This document shows, piece after piece, positions 50,434 through 59,139 of a DNA stretch of 64,000 nucleotides. Within the stretch, counting starts at the first letter, position 1; each line of letters opens with the position of its first letter. Location of the stretch: contig NZ_JOAK01000012.1 of assembly GCF_000720455.1 (NCBI RefSeq), positions 124,001-188,000 of the forward strand, in the 5' to 3' direction. Source of the stretch: Streptomyces virginiae (GTDB taxonomy: Bacteria; Actinomycetota; Actinomycetes; Streptomycetales; Streptomycetaceae). The notes under the pieces were generated by a model that did not search any database, was not told where the DNA came from, and saw only the letters and a list, made by a program, of their open reading frames with translations. Both the position numbers and the translations under genes were made by a program.

Positions 50434-51846
50434 TCAGCTGGGCGCCTCGGCGCCGGGGCGGGCGTAGAACCACCAGGCCACCACGACGCAGGAGGCGTAG
50501 AAGGCCACGAAGCCCCACATCGCGCTCGTCACCGAGAAGTTGGCGAACATCGCCGGGATGAAGAAGAAGCCGTAGGCGGCGATGCCCGCCGTGAAACCGG
50601 TGACCGCACCGGACTCGATCTCCGCCTGCCTCAGGGCGTCCGCGTACTGCGGGGTGCCCTCCGCCAGGCCCTTCAGGTGCTGCCCCCGGAAGATGACGGG
50701 GATCTGCCGGAAGGTCGAGCCGTTGCCGACGCCCGAGAAGAAGAAGGCCGCCAGGAAGCAGAGGAAGAAGCCGGTGAAGGAGCCCCGGTCGGATCCGGCC
50801 GGCAGGAAGGCGGTCACGCCGGTGATCGATCCGGCCATGCCCACGAAGGACAGGATCGTCACGCGGGCGCCGCCCAGCTTGTCGGCGATCCAGCCGCCCG
50901 CCCAGCGGGCCAGCGCGCCCAGGGCCGGCCCCATCCAGGCGTAGGTGGCCACGGAGTACGCCGGGAAGGTGGTCTTGATCAGCAGCGGGAGGGCCGCCGC
51001 GAAGCCGATGAAGGAGCCGAAGGTGCCGACGTACAGGTAGGTCATCAGCCAGTTGTGCTTGCGCTTGAAGATGCTCTTCTGCCGGCTGAAGGGGGTGGAG
51101 GCGACCTTCAGGTCGTTCTGCCCGAACCAGGCCACCGCCGCCAGCACGCCCAGGACGGGCACCCACACGAAGGCGGCGTTCTGGAGGTAGGTCTCCGAGC
51201 CGTTCGCCTTCTTCTGGCCGGCGCCGACGGCCAGGACGGAGGAGGTGATCAGGACCGGGGTGAGGAGCTGGACCACGCAGACGCCCAGGTTGCCCAGGCC
51301 GCCGTTGATCCCGGTCGCGTTGCCCTTCTCCTGCTTCGGGTAGAAGAAGCCGATGTTGGCGAGCGAGGAGGAGAAGTTGGCGCCGCCCATGCCGCACAGC
51401 GCGGCGATCATGACCATCGTGGCGTACGGGGTGGAGGTGTCCTGGACCGCGAAGCCCAGCCACAGCAGCGGGACGATGAGGACGACCGTCGAGAGCGCGG
51501 TGAAGCGGCGCTGGCCGATCCGCGGGCCGAGGAAGGTGTAGAAGATGCGGGCCGTACCGCCGGTGAGGCCGGGGACCGCCGTCAGCCAGAAGAGCTGGGA
51601 CTGCGAGAAGCCGAAGCCGACGTCCTGGAGGTTGGTGGCGGTGATGCTCCAGACCTGCCAGACGACGAAGGCGACCAGCAGCGCCGGCACCGCGATCCAC
51701 AGGTTGCGGGTGGCGACCCGCTTGCCCGTGGAGCGCCAGAAGGCCGGGTCCTCCGGCGACCACCGGGTGATGGTGCGGCCGGGGCGGTACTGCGCCGGAT
51801 CGGCCGGGGGCGGCCGGTGGACTGCTTCCTGCGTGGCGGTACTCAT
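50434..51846 (-). CDS. narK: NarK-type nitrate/nitrite MFS transporter
   Basis: A 470-residue MFS transporter of the NNP family that moves nitrate in and nitrite out. It has 12 membrane segments, the two NNP signatures G-x-G-rich: GMGGANFSSSLANIGFFYPK and a second AAFFFSGVGNGSTFRQIP, and Arg in FYTFLGPRIGQRRF and FRQIPVIFR that bind the anion in NarK. The N-terminal 40 residues are hydrophilic. ATG at 51846; weak upstream ribosome-binding site. It lies upstream of pflA and the molybdopterin operon on the same strand and is divergent from LtrA, which supports a nitrate-related role for the block. Confidence 0.93.
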   Translation of the reverse strand: MSTATQEAVHRPPPADPAQYRPGRTITRWSPEDPAFWRSTGKRVATRNLWIAVPALLVAFVVWQVWSITATNLQDVGFGFSQSQLFWLTAVPGLTGGTARIFYTFLGPRIGQRRFTALSTVVLIVPLLWLGFAVQDTSTPYATMVMIAALCGMGGANFSSSLANIGFFYPKQEKGNATGINGGLGNLGVCVVQLLTPVLITSSVLAVGAGQKKANGSETYLQNAAFVWVPVLGVLAAVAWFGQNDLKVASTPFSRQKSIFKRKHNWLMTYLYVGTFGSFIGFAAALPLLIKTTFPAYSVATYAWMGPALGALARWAGGWIADKLGGARVTILSFVGMAGSITGVTAFLPAGSDRGSFTGFFLCFLAAFFFSGVGNGSTFRQIPVIFRGQHLKGLAEGTPQYADALRQAEIESGAVTGFTAGIAAYGFFFIPAMFANFSVTSAMWGFVAFYASCVVVAWWFYARPGAEAPS

Positions 51847-51973
51847 GGCGGGGTCCTGAACTGCGAGGGGAGTCCTGACGTATCCACCTTCCGGTCCCGG
51901 CCCCCACCCGCGGCAGAGGAGAAGGCACCGGGGGCGACGGAACAAGGTCCCGTACCGCGCAGTGCGTTGGTCC

Positions 51974-52020
51974 GCACGGCCGCCCGGCGCACGGCCGCCC
52001 GGCCCACGGCCGCCGCCCGG
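51974..52020. repeat. Imperfect tandem repeat of about 15 bases
   Basis: GCACGGCCGCCCGGC occurs twice in a row (51974-51988 and 51989-52003) followed by a related third copy, in the non-coding gap between narK and the LtrA gene. No function is apparent. Confidence 0.75.
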
Positions 52021-52088
52021 GGCACCGCCGCCGCCCGGACAGCGCGCCCGACCTGCCGGAAGCCGGTTCCTCTGGTCTTCTGGCCGGT

Positions 52089-53246
52089 ATGGCCTACTCC
52101 CCCATGACCGCCCGCAGCCGCGAAGAGGACCACCGCACCTCGACGCCGCTGGAGCTGTTCTTCGACCTCTGTTTCGTCGTCGCGATCGCCCAGGCCGGCG
52201 CCCGGCTCGTGCACGCGCTCGCGGAGGGCCATCCCGGGACCGGGGTGATCGGCTACTTCTTCGTCTTCTTCGGCGTGTGGTGGGCGTGGATGAACTTCAC
52301 CTGGTTCGCCTCCGCCTACGACTGCGACGACGTGCCGTACCGGATCGCGACCCTCGTCCAGATCGCCGGCGTCCTCGTCTACGCGGCCGGGGTCGGCGAG
52401 GCCTTCGACGAGAACGACTGGACGGTCGCCGTCGTCGGCTACATCATCATGCGCGTCGCACTGACGGCCCAGTGGCTGCGGGCCGCCGCCGGGGAGAGCG
52501 GCGCCGCCCGCACCTCGGCCCTGAAGTACGCGGCCGGGCTGGTGATCTGCCAGGCCGGCTGGGTGGCGCTGCTGTTCGCACCCGAGGACGCCAAGCGCTG
52601 GCTGTTCCTGGTGCTGGTCGCGGCCGAACTGACGGTCCCGGTGCTCGCCGAGCGCGGCCACCAGACGCCCTGGCACGCCCACCACATCGTCGAGCGGTAC
52701 GGGCTGTTCACCATCATCGTGCTCGGCGAGACCATCGCCGCGAGCACGGTGGCCGTGAAGTCGGCGCTCGACGAGCACGAGGCCCTCGGCCTGCTGCTCC
52801 CCATCGCCGGGGGCGGGCTGCTGATCGTGTTCGCCGCGTGGTGGATCTACTTCGCCGTACCGATGCACGAGCACCTGACGTCCAACCGGGAGGCCATCCC
52901 GTGGGGCTACGGCCACCTGCTGATCTTCGCGTCCGGAGCGGCGATCGGGGCGGGCATCGAGGTCGCGGTCGAGCACGCGGTCGGCAAGGCGCACATCTCC
53001 CAGGTCTCCGCGAACGCCGCCGTCATGGTCCCGGCCGCGGTCTTCCTGTTCATGGTGTGGTTCCTGCACTCGCGCCACTTCAAGCGCGGCCTCGCCCAGC
53101 AGCTCGTCCTCCCGGTGGCCGCCCTGGTCACCCTCGCCTGCACCTGGACGGGTGCCTACGCCGTCCTCTACGCGGGCCTCGTCGGGGTGGTCACGGTCGC
53201 CGTCGGCGTGATCCTGGCCGAGCGGCCGGGCACCGCGGCCGTCTAG
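52089..53246 (+). CDS. Low temperature requirement protein A family
   Basis: A 385-residue membrane protein of the LtrA family, found in Listeria as needed for growth at low temperature; biochemical function unknown. It starts with the diagnostic TPLELFFDLCFVVAIAQ, continues with WWAWMNFTWFASAYDCDD, and a central HHIVERYGLFTIIVLGETI motif, all family signatures, with about 10-12 membrane segments. ATG at 52089; an in-frame ATG at 52104 is also possible. It is divergent from narK. Streptomyces often carry several LtrA paralogues. Confidence 0.9.
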   Translation: MAYSPMTARSREEDHRTSTPLELFFDLCFVVAIAQAGARLVHALAEGHPGTGVIGYFFVFFGVWWAWMNFTWFASAYDCDDVPYRIATLVQIAGVLVYAAGVGEAFDENDWTVAVVGYIIMRVALTAQWLRAAAGESGAARTSALKYAAGLVICQAGWVALLFAPEDAKRWLFLVLVAAELTVPVLAERGHQTPWHAHHIVERYGLFTIIVLGETIAASTVAVKSALDEHEALGLLLPIAGGGLLIVFAAWWIYFAVPMHEHLTSNREAIPWGYGHLLIFASGAAIGAGIEVAVEHAVGKAHISQVSANAAVMVPAAVFLFMVWFLHSRHFKRGLAQQLVLPVAALVTLACTWTGAYAVLYAGLVGVVTVAVGVILAERPGTAAV

Positions 53247-53337
53247 CGGCAGGGGCGGCCGTCACTCCCGCGCCCCCGCCGCCGTTCTCCAGCGCAGAAC
53301 GAGCAGGACGAACCGCACCGACTGGAGGCCCGGCCCC

Positions 53338-54585
53338 ATGACTCTCCCGGCGCAACGCCACGGCACCGACCCCGGCAGGGAGTTGGCCGAGCCCGGCTTC
53401 TGGCAGCAGCCGCCCGCCCACCGGCTCGCCGCCTTCGCCCGTCTGCGCGCCGCCGAAGGCCCCGTGTTCGTGCCCGAAGGGGCCGGGCACTGGGCCCTCG
53501 TCCGGCACGCCCACGTACAGGAGGCCAGCCGGCTGCCCAAGGTCTTCGCCAGCGCCCCCGGCGTGACCACCCCCGAACCGGCCCGCTGGGTGCGCGCCCT
53601 GTTCGGCGACTCGATGGTCAACCTCGACGGACCGGACCACGCCCAGCTCCGCAAGATCGTCCAGCGGGCCTTCACCCCGCGCCTGCTGGCGGCGGCCGAG
53701 GCCGACATCCACGCCGTCGCGGCCCGCATCGTGGACGACGTCCTGGCCGATCGCCCCGACGAGTTCGTCTCGGCGGTGGCCTCCCGGCTTCCGCTGGAGG
53801 TCATCTGCAACATGATGGGGATCCCCGAGCGCCACCGCGCCGAGATCGCCGACCGGGTCAACCACGCCTCCGAGAACATCGGCGTGGAGCGCGCTCTGGC
53901 CTCCCGGCTGCGGATGCCCGGCCGCGGGCTGCGCGCGCTCGCCCGGATGCAGCGGATGGTGGCGGGCATCGGCCGGGAGCGGCGCAAGAACCCCACCGAC
54001 GACCTGATCTCGGCGCTGGTCTGCGCGAACGTGGACGGCCAGGCGCTCGGTGCCCGCCAACTCGGCGCCTTCTTCTCCCTCTTGATGGTCGCCGGGGTGG
54101 AAACCACCCGCAACGCCATCACGCACGGGCTGACCCTGCTGACCGACCACCCGGACCAGCGGGATCTGCTGCTGTCGGACTTCGAGAAGTACGCGGACGG
54201 CGCGGTGGACGAGATGATCCGGCACTCGACGCCGATCATCCAGTTCCGCCGGACGGTGGTCGCCGAACACACCCTGGGCGGACGCGACTTCCGACCCGGC
54301 GAGAAGGTGGTCCTGTACTACGCCTCCGCCAACCGCGACGAGGCGGTCTTCCCCGACCCCGACGCCTTCGTCATCACCCGTTCGCCCAATCCGCACCTGG
54401 GCTTCGGCGGCGGCGGTCCGCACTTCTGCCTGGGCGCGCACCTGGCCCGGGTGGAGATGAAGGCGCTCTTCCGCGAGCTGCTGACCCGGCCGGTCGGGCT
54501 GCGGGCGGTGGGCCTGCCGGACCTGGCGGGCTCGAACTTCGACAACCGGGTCCGCTCGCTCAGGTTCGCCTTCGAGCGGCCCTGA
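53338..54585 (+). CDS. Cytochrome P450 (CYP124/125/142-like haem motif)
   Basis: A 415-residue bacterial P450 monooxygenase. I-helix oxygen-activation motif VAGVETTRNA, the ExxR pair in DEMIR, and haem ligand C364 in FGGGGPHFCLGAHLAR. The GGGPHFCLGA form is typical of mycobacterial CYP124, CYP125 and CYP142 families acting on sterol side chains or methyl-branched lipids, so a lipid or terpenoid omega-hydroxylation role is plausible, as inference. ATG at 53338 follows GGAGG. No ferredoxin or reductase gene adjoins it, and no pathway genes are seen nearby. Confidence 0.93.
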   Translation: MTLPAQRHGTDPGRELAEPGFWQQPPAHRLAAFARLRAAEGPVFVPEGAGHWALVRHAHVQEASRLPKVFASAPGVTTPEPARWVRALFGDSMVNLDGPDHAQLRKIVQRAFTPRLLAAAEADIHAVAARIVDDVLADRPDEFVSAVASRLPLEVICNMMGIPERHRAEIADRVNHASENIGVERALASRLRMPGRGLRALARMQRMVAGIGRERRKNPTDDLISALVCANVDGQALGARQLGAFFSLLMVAGVETTRNAITHGLTLLTDHPDQRDLLLSDFEKYADGAVDEMIRHSTPIIQFRRTVVAEHTLGGRDFRPGEKVVLYYASANRDEAVFPDPDAFVITRSPNPHLGFGGGGPHFCLGAHLARVEMKALFRELLTRPVGLRAVGLPDLAGSNFDNRVRSLRFAFERP

Positions 54586-54684
54586 AGGGCGACGCCGAGG
54601 GAGCCCCCGGGAAGGGGGACCGGCCACCGGGCAGGCTGGGAGCCCGGCGGCCGGAGCGGGTGGGGCGGGCGCCCGGCCCAGCGG

Positions 54685-55179
54685 CTACTTCTGCAGGCGC
54701 CGCACGGAGAGCACGCAGTGGGCGCTGCCCGTGAGGACCTCCTCGTCGCCCGCGAAGGCCTGCAGGGTCTTCGCGTCGACCGGCTGCCCGGGGACCGCCT
54801 CGGGCCAGGCGCGCGTGGCGAAGAGGAAGTACGCCTGCCCGCTCTCGTCCGCCGCGGCGACCCACTCGTCGGGGGCGGTGCACTGCGCGTTCATCCCGGG
54901 CAGGGTGAGCGCGATCTGGTTGCCCTCCAGCAGGATCTGCACCGGGAAGCCGGCCGGGTTGCGGGTGCCGTCCATGACGACGTCGCCGATGGGCAGGCCG
55001 ATCTCCTCCAGCAGCCCGCGGGCCGCCGCCTCACCGGCCTCCCGGCCACCCGGGCCGTCGCCCAGGGTGTAGGCGAGGAGGTACGGGATGTCGTGCGCCT
55101 CGGAGGGGTCGCCGATCCAGGCGAGCACCGAAAGGGTGCCGAGCTGGGACCGGTCGATTTCGGCTTGAGTAGAAGTCAT
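54685..55179 (-). CDS. Conserved Streptomyces protein of unknown function (DUF5949-like)
   Basis: A 164-residue soluble protein. Segments LGTLSVLAWIGDPSEAHDIPYLLAYTLGD (quoted in parts: IPYLLAYTLGDG), VQILLEGNQIALTLPGMNAQC and AYFLFATRAWPE suggest a compact alpha/beta domain, which I associate from memory with the DUF5949 family. No catalytic motif is recognised. ATG at 55179 lies 7 bases after TAGGGT, a leaderless arrangement. It is convergent with the P450 gene. Confidence 0.75.
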   Translation of the reverse strand: MTSTQAEIDRSQLGTLSVLAWIGDPSEAHDIPYLLAYTLGDGPGGREAGEAAARGLLEEIGLPIGDVVMDGTRNPAGFPVQILLEGNQIALTLPGMNAQCTAPDEWVAAADESGQAYFLFATRAWPEAVPGQPVDAKTLQAFAGDEEVLTGSAHCVLSVRRLQK

Positions 55180-55186
55180 GCGCCGC

Positions 55187-55192
55187 ACCCTA
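55187..55192 (-). promoter_or_regulatory. -10 box of a leaderless transcript
   Basis: TAGGGT on the minus strand ends 7 bases before the ATG at 55179. No ribosome-binding site is present. Confidence 0.5.
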
Positions 55193-55236
55193 GTGGTCCC
55201 GCGCCCGGGCCCTTCACGGCCTTTCACCCGGGCGGG

Positions 55237-55839
55237 CTAGACCGCCCAGAATCCCTCTCCGGAATTCGCCCTGATGTTCGCGTCCTGGTATTCGAGCCGC
55301 ACAATGCGCGCGTTTTCCGGGATTTCGAACACCACCCAGCCCTCTGCCCGCTCACCGACCTCCAGGGAATCGAAGACGATCGGTTTGCCGGTCGTCAGCT
55401 CACCGGTGGGCACCACCGGGTGGCGCTGCCCCGCGCCGTCGTGCGCCCACATGCGTCCGAGCGCCCCGTACGAGGCACCGCCCACGTTGACGAAGGACAT
55501 CGAGGCGGCCACCCAGCGCTTGCCGGCGGACGGGGCGAAGTTCTTGTCCGCGCTGATCGCCGGGTTCACGAAGGCGCCGAGCACGACCTCCAGATGGCGG
55601 CCGACCTGCGTGCCGTGCACCCGTACGGCGTCACCCACATGGGCATCCTTCGCCCCGGGCCGGACGGGGGCGCCCTCGCCCCCCGGAGCCCCGTCGTCCA
55701 CCGGGACGGCCGGCGCCGCGGCCGGGGCGAGGGCTCCCCCGTCGGGAACGCTCTGGCAGGCGGTGGCACCGAACAACAGCAACGGGAGCAGGGCGAGGAC
55801 TGGAAGGGCGGGGAGGGCAGGGAGGGCGGGCTGGCGCAT
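55237..55839 (-). CDS. Putative lipoprotein with DUF4352-like domain
   Basis: A 200-residue exported protein. The signal sequence is followed by the lipobox GATACQ, which would put lipid on Cys near residue 27. A Pro/Ala/Gly linker (about 35-70) leads to a beta-rich domain with RWVAASMSFVNVGGASYGAL and GWVVFEIPENARIVRLEY, the pattern of DUF4352 immunoglobulin-like domains. ATG at 55839 follows AAGGGA at good spacing. It is divergent from a small secreted protein gene. Role unknown. Confidence 0.83.
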   Translation of the reverse strand: MRQPALPALPALPVLALLPLLLFGATACQSVPDGGALAPAAAPAVPVDDGAPGGEGAPVRPGAKDAHVGDAVRVHGTQVGRHLEVVLGAFVNPAISADKNFAPSAGKRWVAASMSFVNVGGASYGALGRMWAHDGAGQRHPVVPTGELTTGKPIVFDSLEVGERAEGWVVFEIPENARIVRLEYQDANIRANSGEGFWAV

Positions 55840-55994
55840 GCGAGATCCCTTCGGGCACGTATTTCGGCCAGTTTCACGCGCCCGGGCAGGCAATTGCACC
55901 CAACGACACGAGTGCGCGGAGCGAGTGCGTACGGCCACCTGCCAGCACAATGCGTTCCGGCGGAATCCCGCCGTCCGCACCCCTTGGAGGAAGA

Positions 55995-56432
55995 ATGCGC
56001 ATCCCCGCCCGCCGAATGGCCCTGGCGGCCTTCTCCGCACTGGCCGCCACCACGCTGTTCGGCGCTCCGGCCGGCGCCACCGTTTTCAATCAAGGTATTT
56101 CCGTACACCACGACGCGTACGTGGCGGCGGACGGGACCGTCACCCTTTCCGGTTCGTACCACTGCGAGCAGGCGTCACCCACGGGGGCGATGCAGATCAA
56201 GGCGACCGTCGAGCACGAGGGCGGCCGGCTGAGCGTCGGCGCGGAGCAGCCCGTCTGCGACGGCAAGGAGCGCCGGTGGGTGGCCACTGCCCCGGGCCGC
56301 TGGGTGAACGTGCGCCCGGGCCACGCGGTGGTCACCGCCGAACTCCAGGAGGTCCGCCTCTCGGGCCTGATGCCGAGGTCGGTCACCACGGTCGCCGAGG
56401 CCACGGCGGACGTCGAGGTCCGCGGGCACTGA
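55995..56432 (+). CDS. Secreted protein (DUF6299-like)
   Basis: A 145-residue secreted protein with an N-terminal Sec signal (MRIPARRMALAAFSALAA and cleavage near GAPAGA). The mature part is a single beta-sandwich-like domain with two cysteines (YHCEQ and QPVCDG) that could pair. VAADGTVTLSGSYHCE and VNVRPGHAVVTAELQEV are typical of a small family I recall as DUF6299 in Streptomyces. ATG at 55995 follows GGAGGAAG closely. Function unknown. Confidence 0.8.
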   Translation: MRIPARRMALAAFSALAATTLFGAPAGATVFNQGISVHHDAYVAADGTVTLSGSYHCEQASPTGAMQIKATVEHEGGRLSVGAEQPVCDGKERRWVATAPGRWVNVRPGHAVVTAELQEVRLSGLMPRSVTTVAEATADVEVRGH

Positions 56433-56474
56433 ACGGTGCGGGAGACGGGGAAAGCGCCCTCCCGGTAGCCGCCG

Positions 56475-56648
56475 CTACCGGGACCGGCACTCGGGGGCGA
56501 CGCCCGTCATCGACATGAAGGCCACCGCCTGGCAGCCGGGGTCCGCGTGCGGTCGCCCCGTCGCCCAGTCCACGACCGTCGGCACCCCGGCGGCCAGCAG
56601 GAGCACGGCGAGGATGCCCGTCACGGCACCCTTGCTCAGCCTGCGCAC
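56475..56648 (-). CDS. Small membrane-anchored protein
   Basis: A 57-residue ORF with one hydrophobic helix (AVTGILAVLLLAAGVPTVV) after a basic start MRRLSK, followed by a short outer part with two cysteines (PGCQAV and PECRSR). GTG at 56648, with GGAACG upstream. It lies 71 bases downstream of the SpoIIE-type phosphatase gene. Too short for family assignment; the clear signal-like helix and codon bias make it plausible. Confidence 0.45.
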   Translation of the reverse strand: MRRLSKGAVTGILAVLLLAAGVPTVVDWATGRPHADPGCQAVAFMSMTGVAPECRSR

Positions 56649-56719
56649 AGCACGTTCCGTTCCATGGTCGGCATCATCGCCCCGGCCCCCGCCGCCCACA
56701 ACTCGGCGTGGCCGGCCGG

Positions 56720-58816
56720 TCACCCCGTGCTGCGGGGGCTGCCGCCGACGTCGAACTCGCACCACACCGCCTTGCCGTCGCCCCGGGACTCCACGCCCCA
56801 GTGCGTGGCCAGGGCGTCCACCAGCAGCAGCCCGCGCCCCGTGGTGGCCGCCTCGCCCGGGCTGCGCCGGCGCGGCCACACGCTGGAGCGGTCCTTGACC
56901 CACAGCCGGATCCGGCGCACCGGCTCCGGCAGCACCTCCATGGTCAGCACCGCTCCGCCGTCGGTGTGCAGCAGGGCGTTGACCAGCAGTTCCCCCGCCG
57001 CGACCTCCACGTCGTCGGCCAGCTCCGGCACGCCCCAGTCGCGCAGCGCCTGGCGCAGGGCGTAGCGGGCCTCGGAGAGGCCCTCCGGGTCGGCCTGGTG
57101 GATGTACTGGTGGATGCGCGGCGCCCGGTGGGTGCCGGGGTCGGGGGCCCTGCGCAGCACCAGCAGGGCCACGTCGTCCCCGGAGCCCCAGCGCTCCCAC
57201 AGCCGGTCCGAGAGGTGGTCGGCGAGCGCCCCCGCGCCCTGGGGGCCGCTGCGCACCGCGTGGGCGAGGGCGTCCATGCCCGCGGTGATGGTCGTACCGG
57301 GCTCCTCCACGAGGCCGTCGGTGCACAGCACCAGCGTCTCGCCGGGGACCAGGTCGAGCTGGGTCTCGGGGAACTCCTCCTGCTCGAAGGCCGAGGCCAG
57401 CCCCAGCGGCAGCCCGCCGCGCACGTTGGGCCAGCCCGTTCGCCCGTCCGTGTGGCGGATCAGCGGGCCGAGGTGGCCCGCGCGGACGGCACGGACACCG
57501 CCCGTCTCCAGGTCGACCTGCGCGTACATGCAGGTGGCGAACCGCTCGGTGTCGAGCTCGGCGAGGAAGCGCGAGGCCCGCGCCAGCACGGTGGACGGGG
57601 GGTGGCCCTCCCCCGCGTACGCCCGCAGCGCGATCCGCAGCTGGCCCATGATGGCCGCCGCGTGCGTGTCGTGGCCCTGTACGTCGCCCACGACGATGCC
57701 GACCCGGTTGCGGGGCAGCGCGATCACGTCGTACCAGTCCCCGCCGACCTCCCGCCCGCTCCACGCGGCGTGGTAGCGGACCGCGATCTCCCCGCCGGAG
57801 ATCTCCGGGATCCGGCGCGGCAGCATGGCCGCCTGCAGGCCCGTCGCGAACTCCCGCTCCTGGTCGAAGAGGAGCGCCCGCTGCAGCGACTGGGCCACGA
57901 TGCCCGCGAGGCCCAGGCACAGGTTGCGCTCCTCCGGGCTGAACTCCTCGCGCTGCCGGTAGAAGAGCACCAGCCCGCCGATGGCCTTGGCCTGTGCGAT
58001 CAGCGGCAGGTAGGCGGCGGCGTCGAACCGGATGCGGCCCAGGTAGTCCGCGAGGAGCGGGAACTCGCTGCCGAGTTCGGTGAGCGAGGTGACGAAACGT
58101 GCCTGCCTGGTCAGCACGGCGTGCGAGAGCGGCAGCGACCCGTCCATCCGGGTGAAGCGGCGCTCGCTGAGGATCTCCAGGGACTCCCCGCTCAGCGCGA
58201 TGATCTTCATGGTGCCGCCCTCGACCAGCCCCAGGGCCAGCCCGTCGGCGCCGAGCCGTTCCAGGGCGCCCGCCCCGGTCAGCGCGGCCGTGACGTCGTC
58301 GACGGTCACCGCCCGCGACAGGGCCTCGGTGGTCCGCTGCACGATCGTCGTCTGCTGGGCGCGCGCCGCCTCCAGCTTGCGCAGCAGCGTCGCGTGGGCC
58401 AGCTCCGCCGCCGCGTCCCGGACGATCCCGGCGATGTGCAGCGCCTGGCCGTCGGCGTCCCGCACCACCCGGCCCGTGGTGTGCGTCCACTGGTCGCGGC
58501 CGTCGCGCCGGTGCACGGTGAAGTACGCGCCGAACGTCTCCCCGCCCTCCGCCAGGACGCGGGCGATGGTCTCGCGCAGCCGGGCCGCGTCCTCGGGCCG
58601 CACCCGCAGCGCGGCGCCCTCCGCGGTGCCGTCGTACTCCTCCGGCTCCAGGTCGAACACGGCCATCGCGGCCGGGTCCAGCGCCACCGTCCCCGAGCCC
58701 AGGTCCCACTCGAAGCTGCCCATGCCGTTCAGCGCGAGCCGCTCCCCGGCGTCGGTCACGGGGGTCCGCCGGGCCGGCCCGGGTCCGTCGCGCTCCGCCG
58801 CTGCCACCTTCCGCAC
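56720..58816 (-). CDS. PAS-GAF-SpoIIE phosphatase with HATPase domain (RsbU/anti-sigma switch type)
   Basis: A 698-residue signalling protein. Domains in order: PAS (about 30-135, with GSFEWDLGSGTVALDP and HRRDGRDQWTHTTGRVV), GAF (about 160-315), PP2C-like SpoIIE phosphatase (about 335-560, with SGREVGGDWYDVI, VVGDVQGHDTHAA, CTDGLVE and GSGDDVALLVLR holding the metal Asp residues) and a C-terminal HATPase kinase fold (about 575-690, ELLVNALLHTDGG). It combines the phosphatase of RsbU and the kinase of RsbW in one chain, as many Streptomyces proteins do, to act on anti-sigma-factor antagonists. GTG at 58816. The gene before it ends 4 bases away. Confidence 0.93.
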   Translation of the reverse strand: MRKVAAAERDGPGPARRTPVTDAGERLALNGMGSFEWDLGSGTVALDPAAMAVFDLEPEEYDGTAEGAALRVRPEDAARLRETIARVLAEGGETFGAYFTVHRRDGRDQWTHTTGRVVRDADGQALHIAGIVRDAAAELAHATLLRKLEAARAQQTTIVQRTTEALSRAVTVDDVTAALTGAGALERLGADGLALGLVEGGTMKIIALSGESLEILSERRFTRMDGSLPLSHAVLTRQARFVTSLTELGSEFPLLADYLGRIRFDAAAYLPLIAQAKAIGGLVLFYRQREEFSPEERNLCLGLAGIVAQSLQRALLFDQEREFATGLQAAMLPRRIPEISGGEIAVRYHAAWSGREVGGDWYDVIALPRNRVGIVVGDVQGHDTHAAAIMGQLRIALRAYAGEGHPPSTVLARASRFLAELDTERFATCMYAQVDLETGGVRAVRAGHLGPLIRHTDGRTGWPNVRGGLPLGLASAFEQEEFPETQLDLVPGETLVLCTDGLVEEPGTTITAGMDALAHAVRSGPQGAGALADHLSDRLWERWGSGDDVALLVLRRAPDPGTHRAPRIHQYIHQADPEGLSEARYALRQALRDWGVPELADDVEVAAGELLVNALLHTDGGAVLTMEVLPEPVRRIRLWVKDRSSVWPRRRSPGEAATTGRGLLLVDALATHWGVESRGDGKAVWCEFDVGGSPRSTG

Positions 58817-58820
58817 CCCC

Positions 58821-59114
58821 TTAACGGCCGGGCCAGCAAGGCTGGGAGATCAGCCGCTCCCACTCCTCGTCGGGATGCCCCGGAAGGGTGCGCCCGGCCT
58901 CCCGCCAGCGCTTGACGACGGAGAGGTAGATCGTGGGCTGGTCGGCGGCGGACGCCGTCGCGTACGGGCTCGCGTACGGCGCCGCGTACGGGCTCGCGTA
59001 CGGCGCCGCGTACGGGGGCCGCTCGTGCCCGGCGGTCCGGGCCGTGGCGGACTGTTCGCCGCGGCTGGCGGGAATGCGTACCCAGCCGCGGCCCTGTGCT
59101 CGCTCCGCGCTCAT
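58821..59114 (-). CDS. Small protein with PYA repeats
   Basis: A 97-residue protein. The middle is a low-complexity run of alternating PYAA/PYAS units from a 24-base DNA repeat; the C-terminal part TIYLSVVKRWREAGRT and DEEWERLISQ looks like a conserved helical segment. The ATG at 59114 follows GAAGGGG. Its stop is 4 bases before the phosphatase start, so the two are probably translated together. Family not recognised; a partner role to the phosphatase is inference. Confidence 0.72.
   Translation of the reverse strand: MSAERAQGRGWVRIPASRGEQSATARTAGHERPPYAAPYASPYAAPYASPYATASAADQPTIYLSVVKRWREAGRTLPGHPDEEWERLISQPCWPGR
58961..59016. repeat. 24-base tandem repeat in the small repeat-protein gene
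   Basis: Two perfect copies of a 24-base unit (58961-58984 and 58985-59008) plus part of a third, encoding PYAA/PYAS in the small protein. Confidence 0.9.
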
Positions 59115-59139
59115 CACAGACCCCTTCTCCCCGCGGATC

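Noticed and set aside
52063..52083. TGGTCTTCTGGCC resembling a DasR site
   Set aside because: The right half does not mirror the left as in TGGTCTAGACCA; too weak to report.
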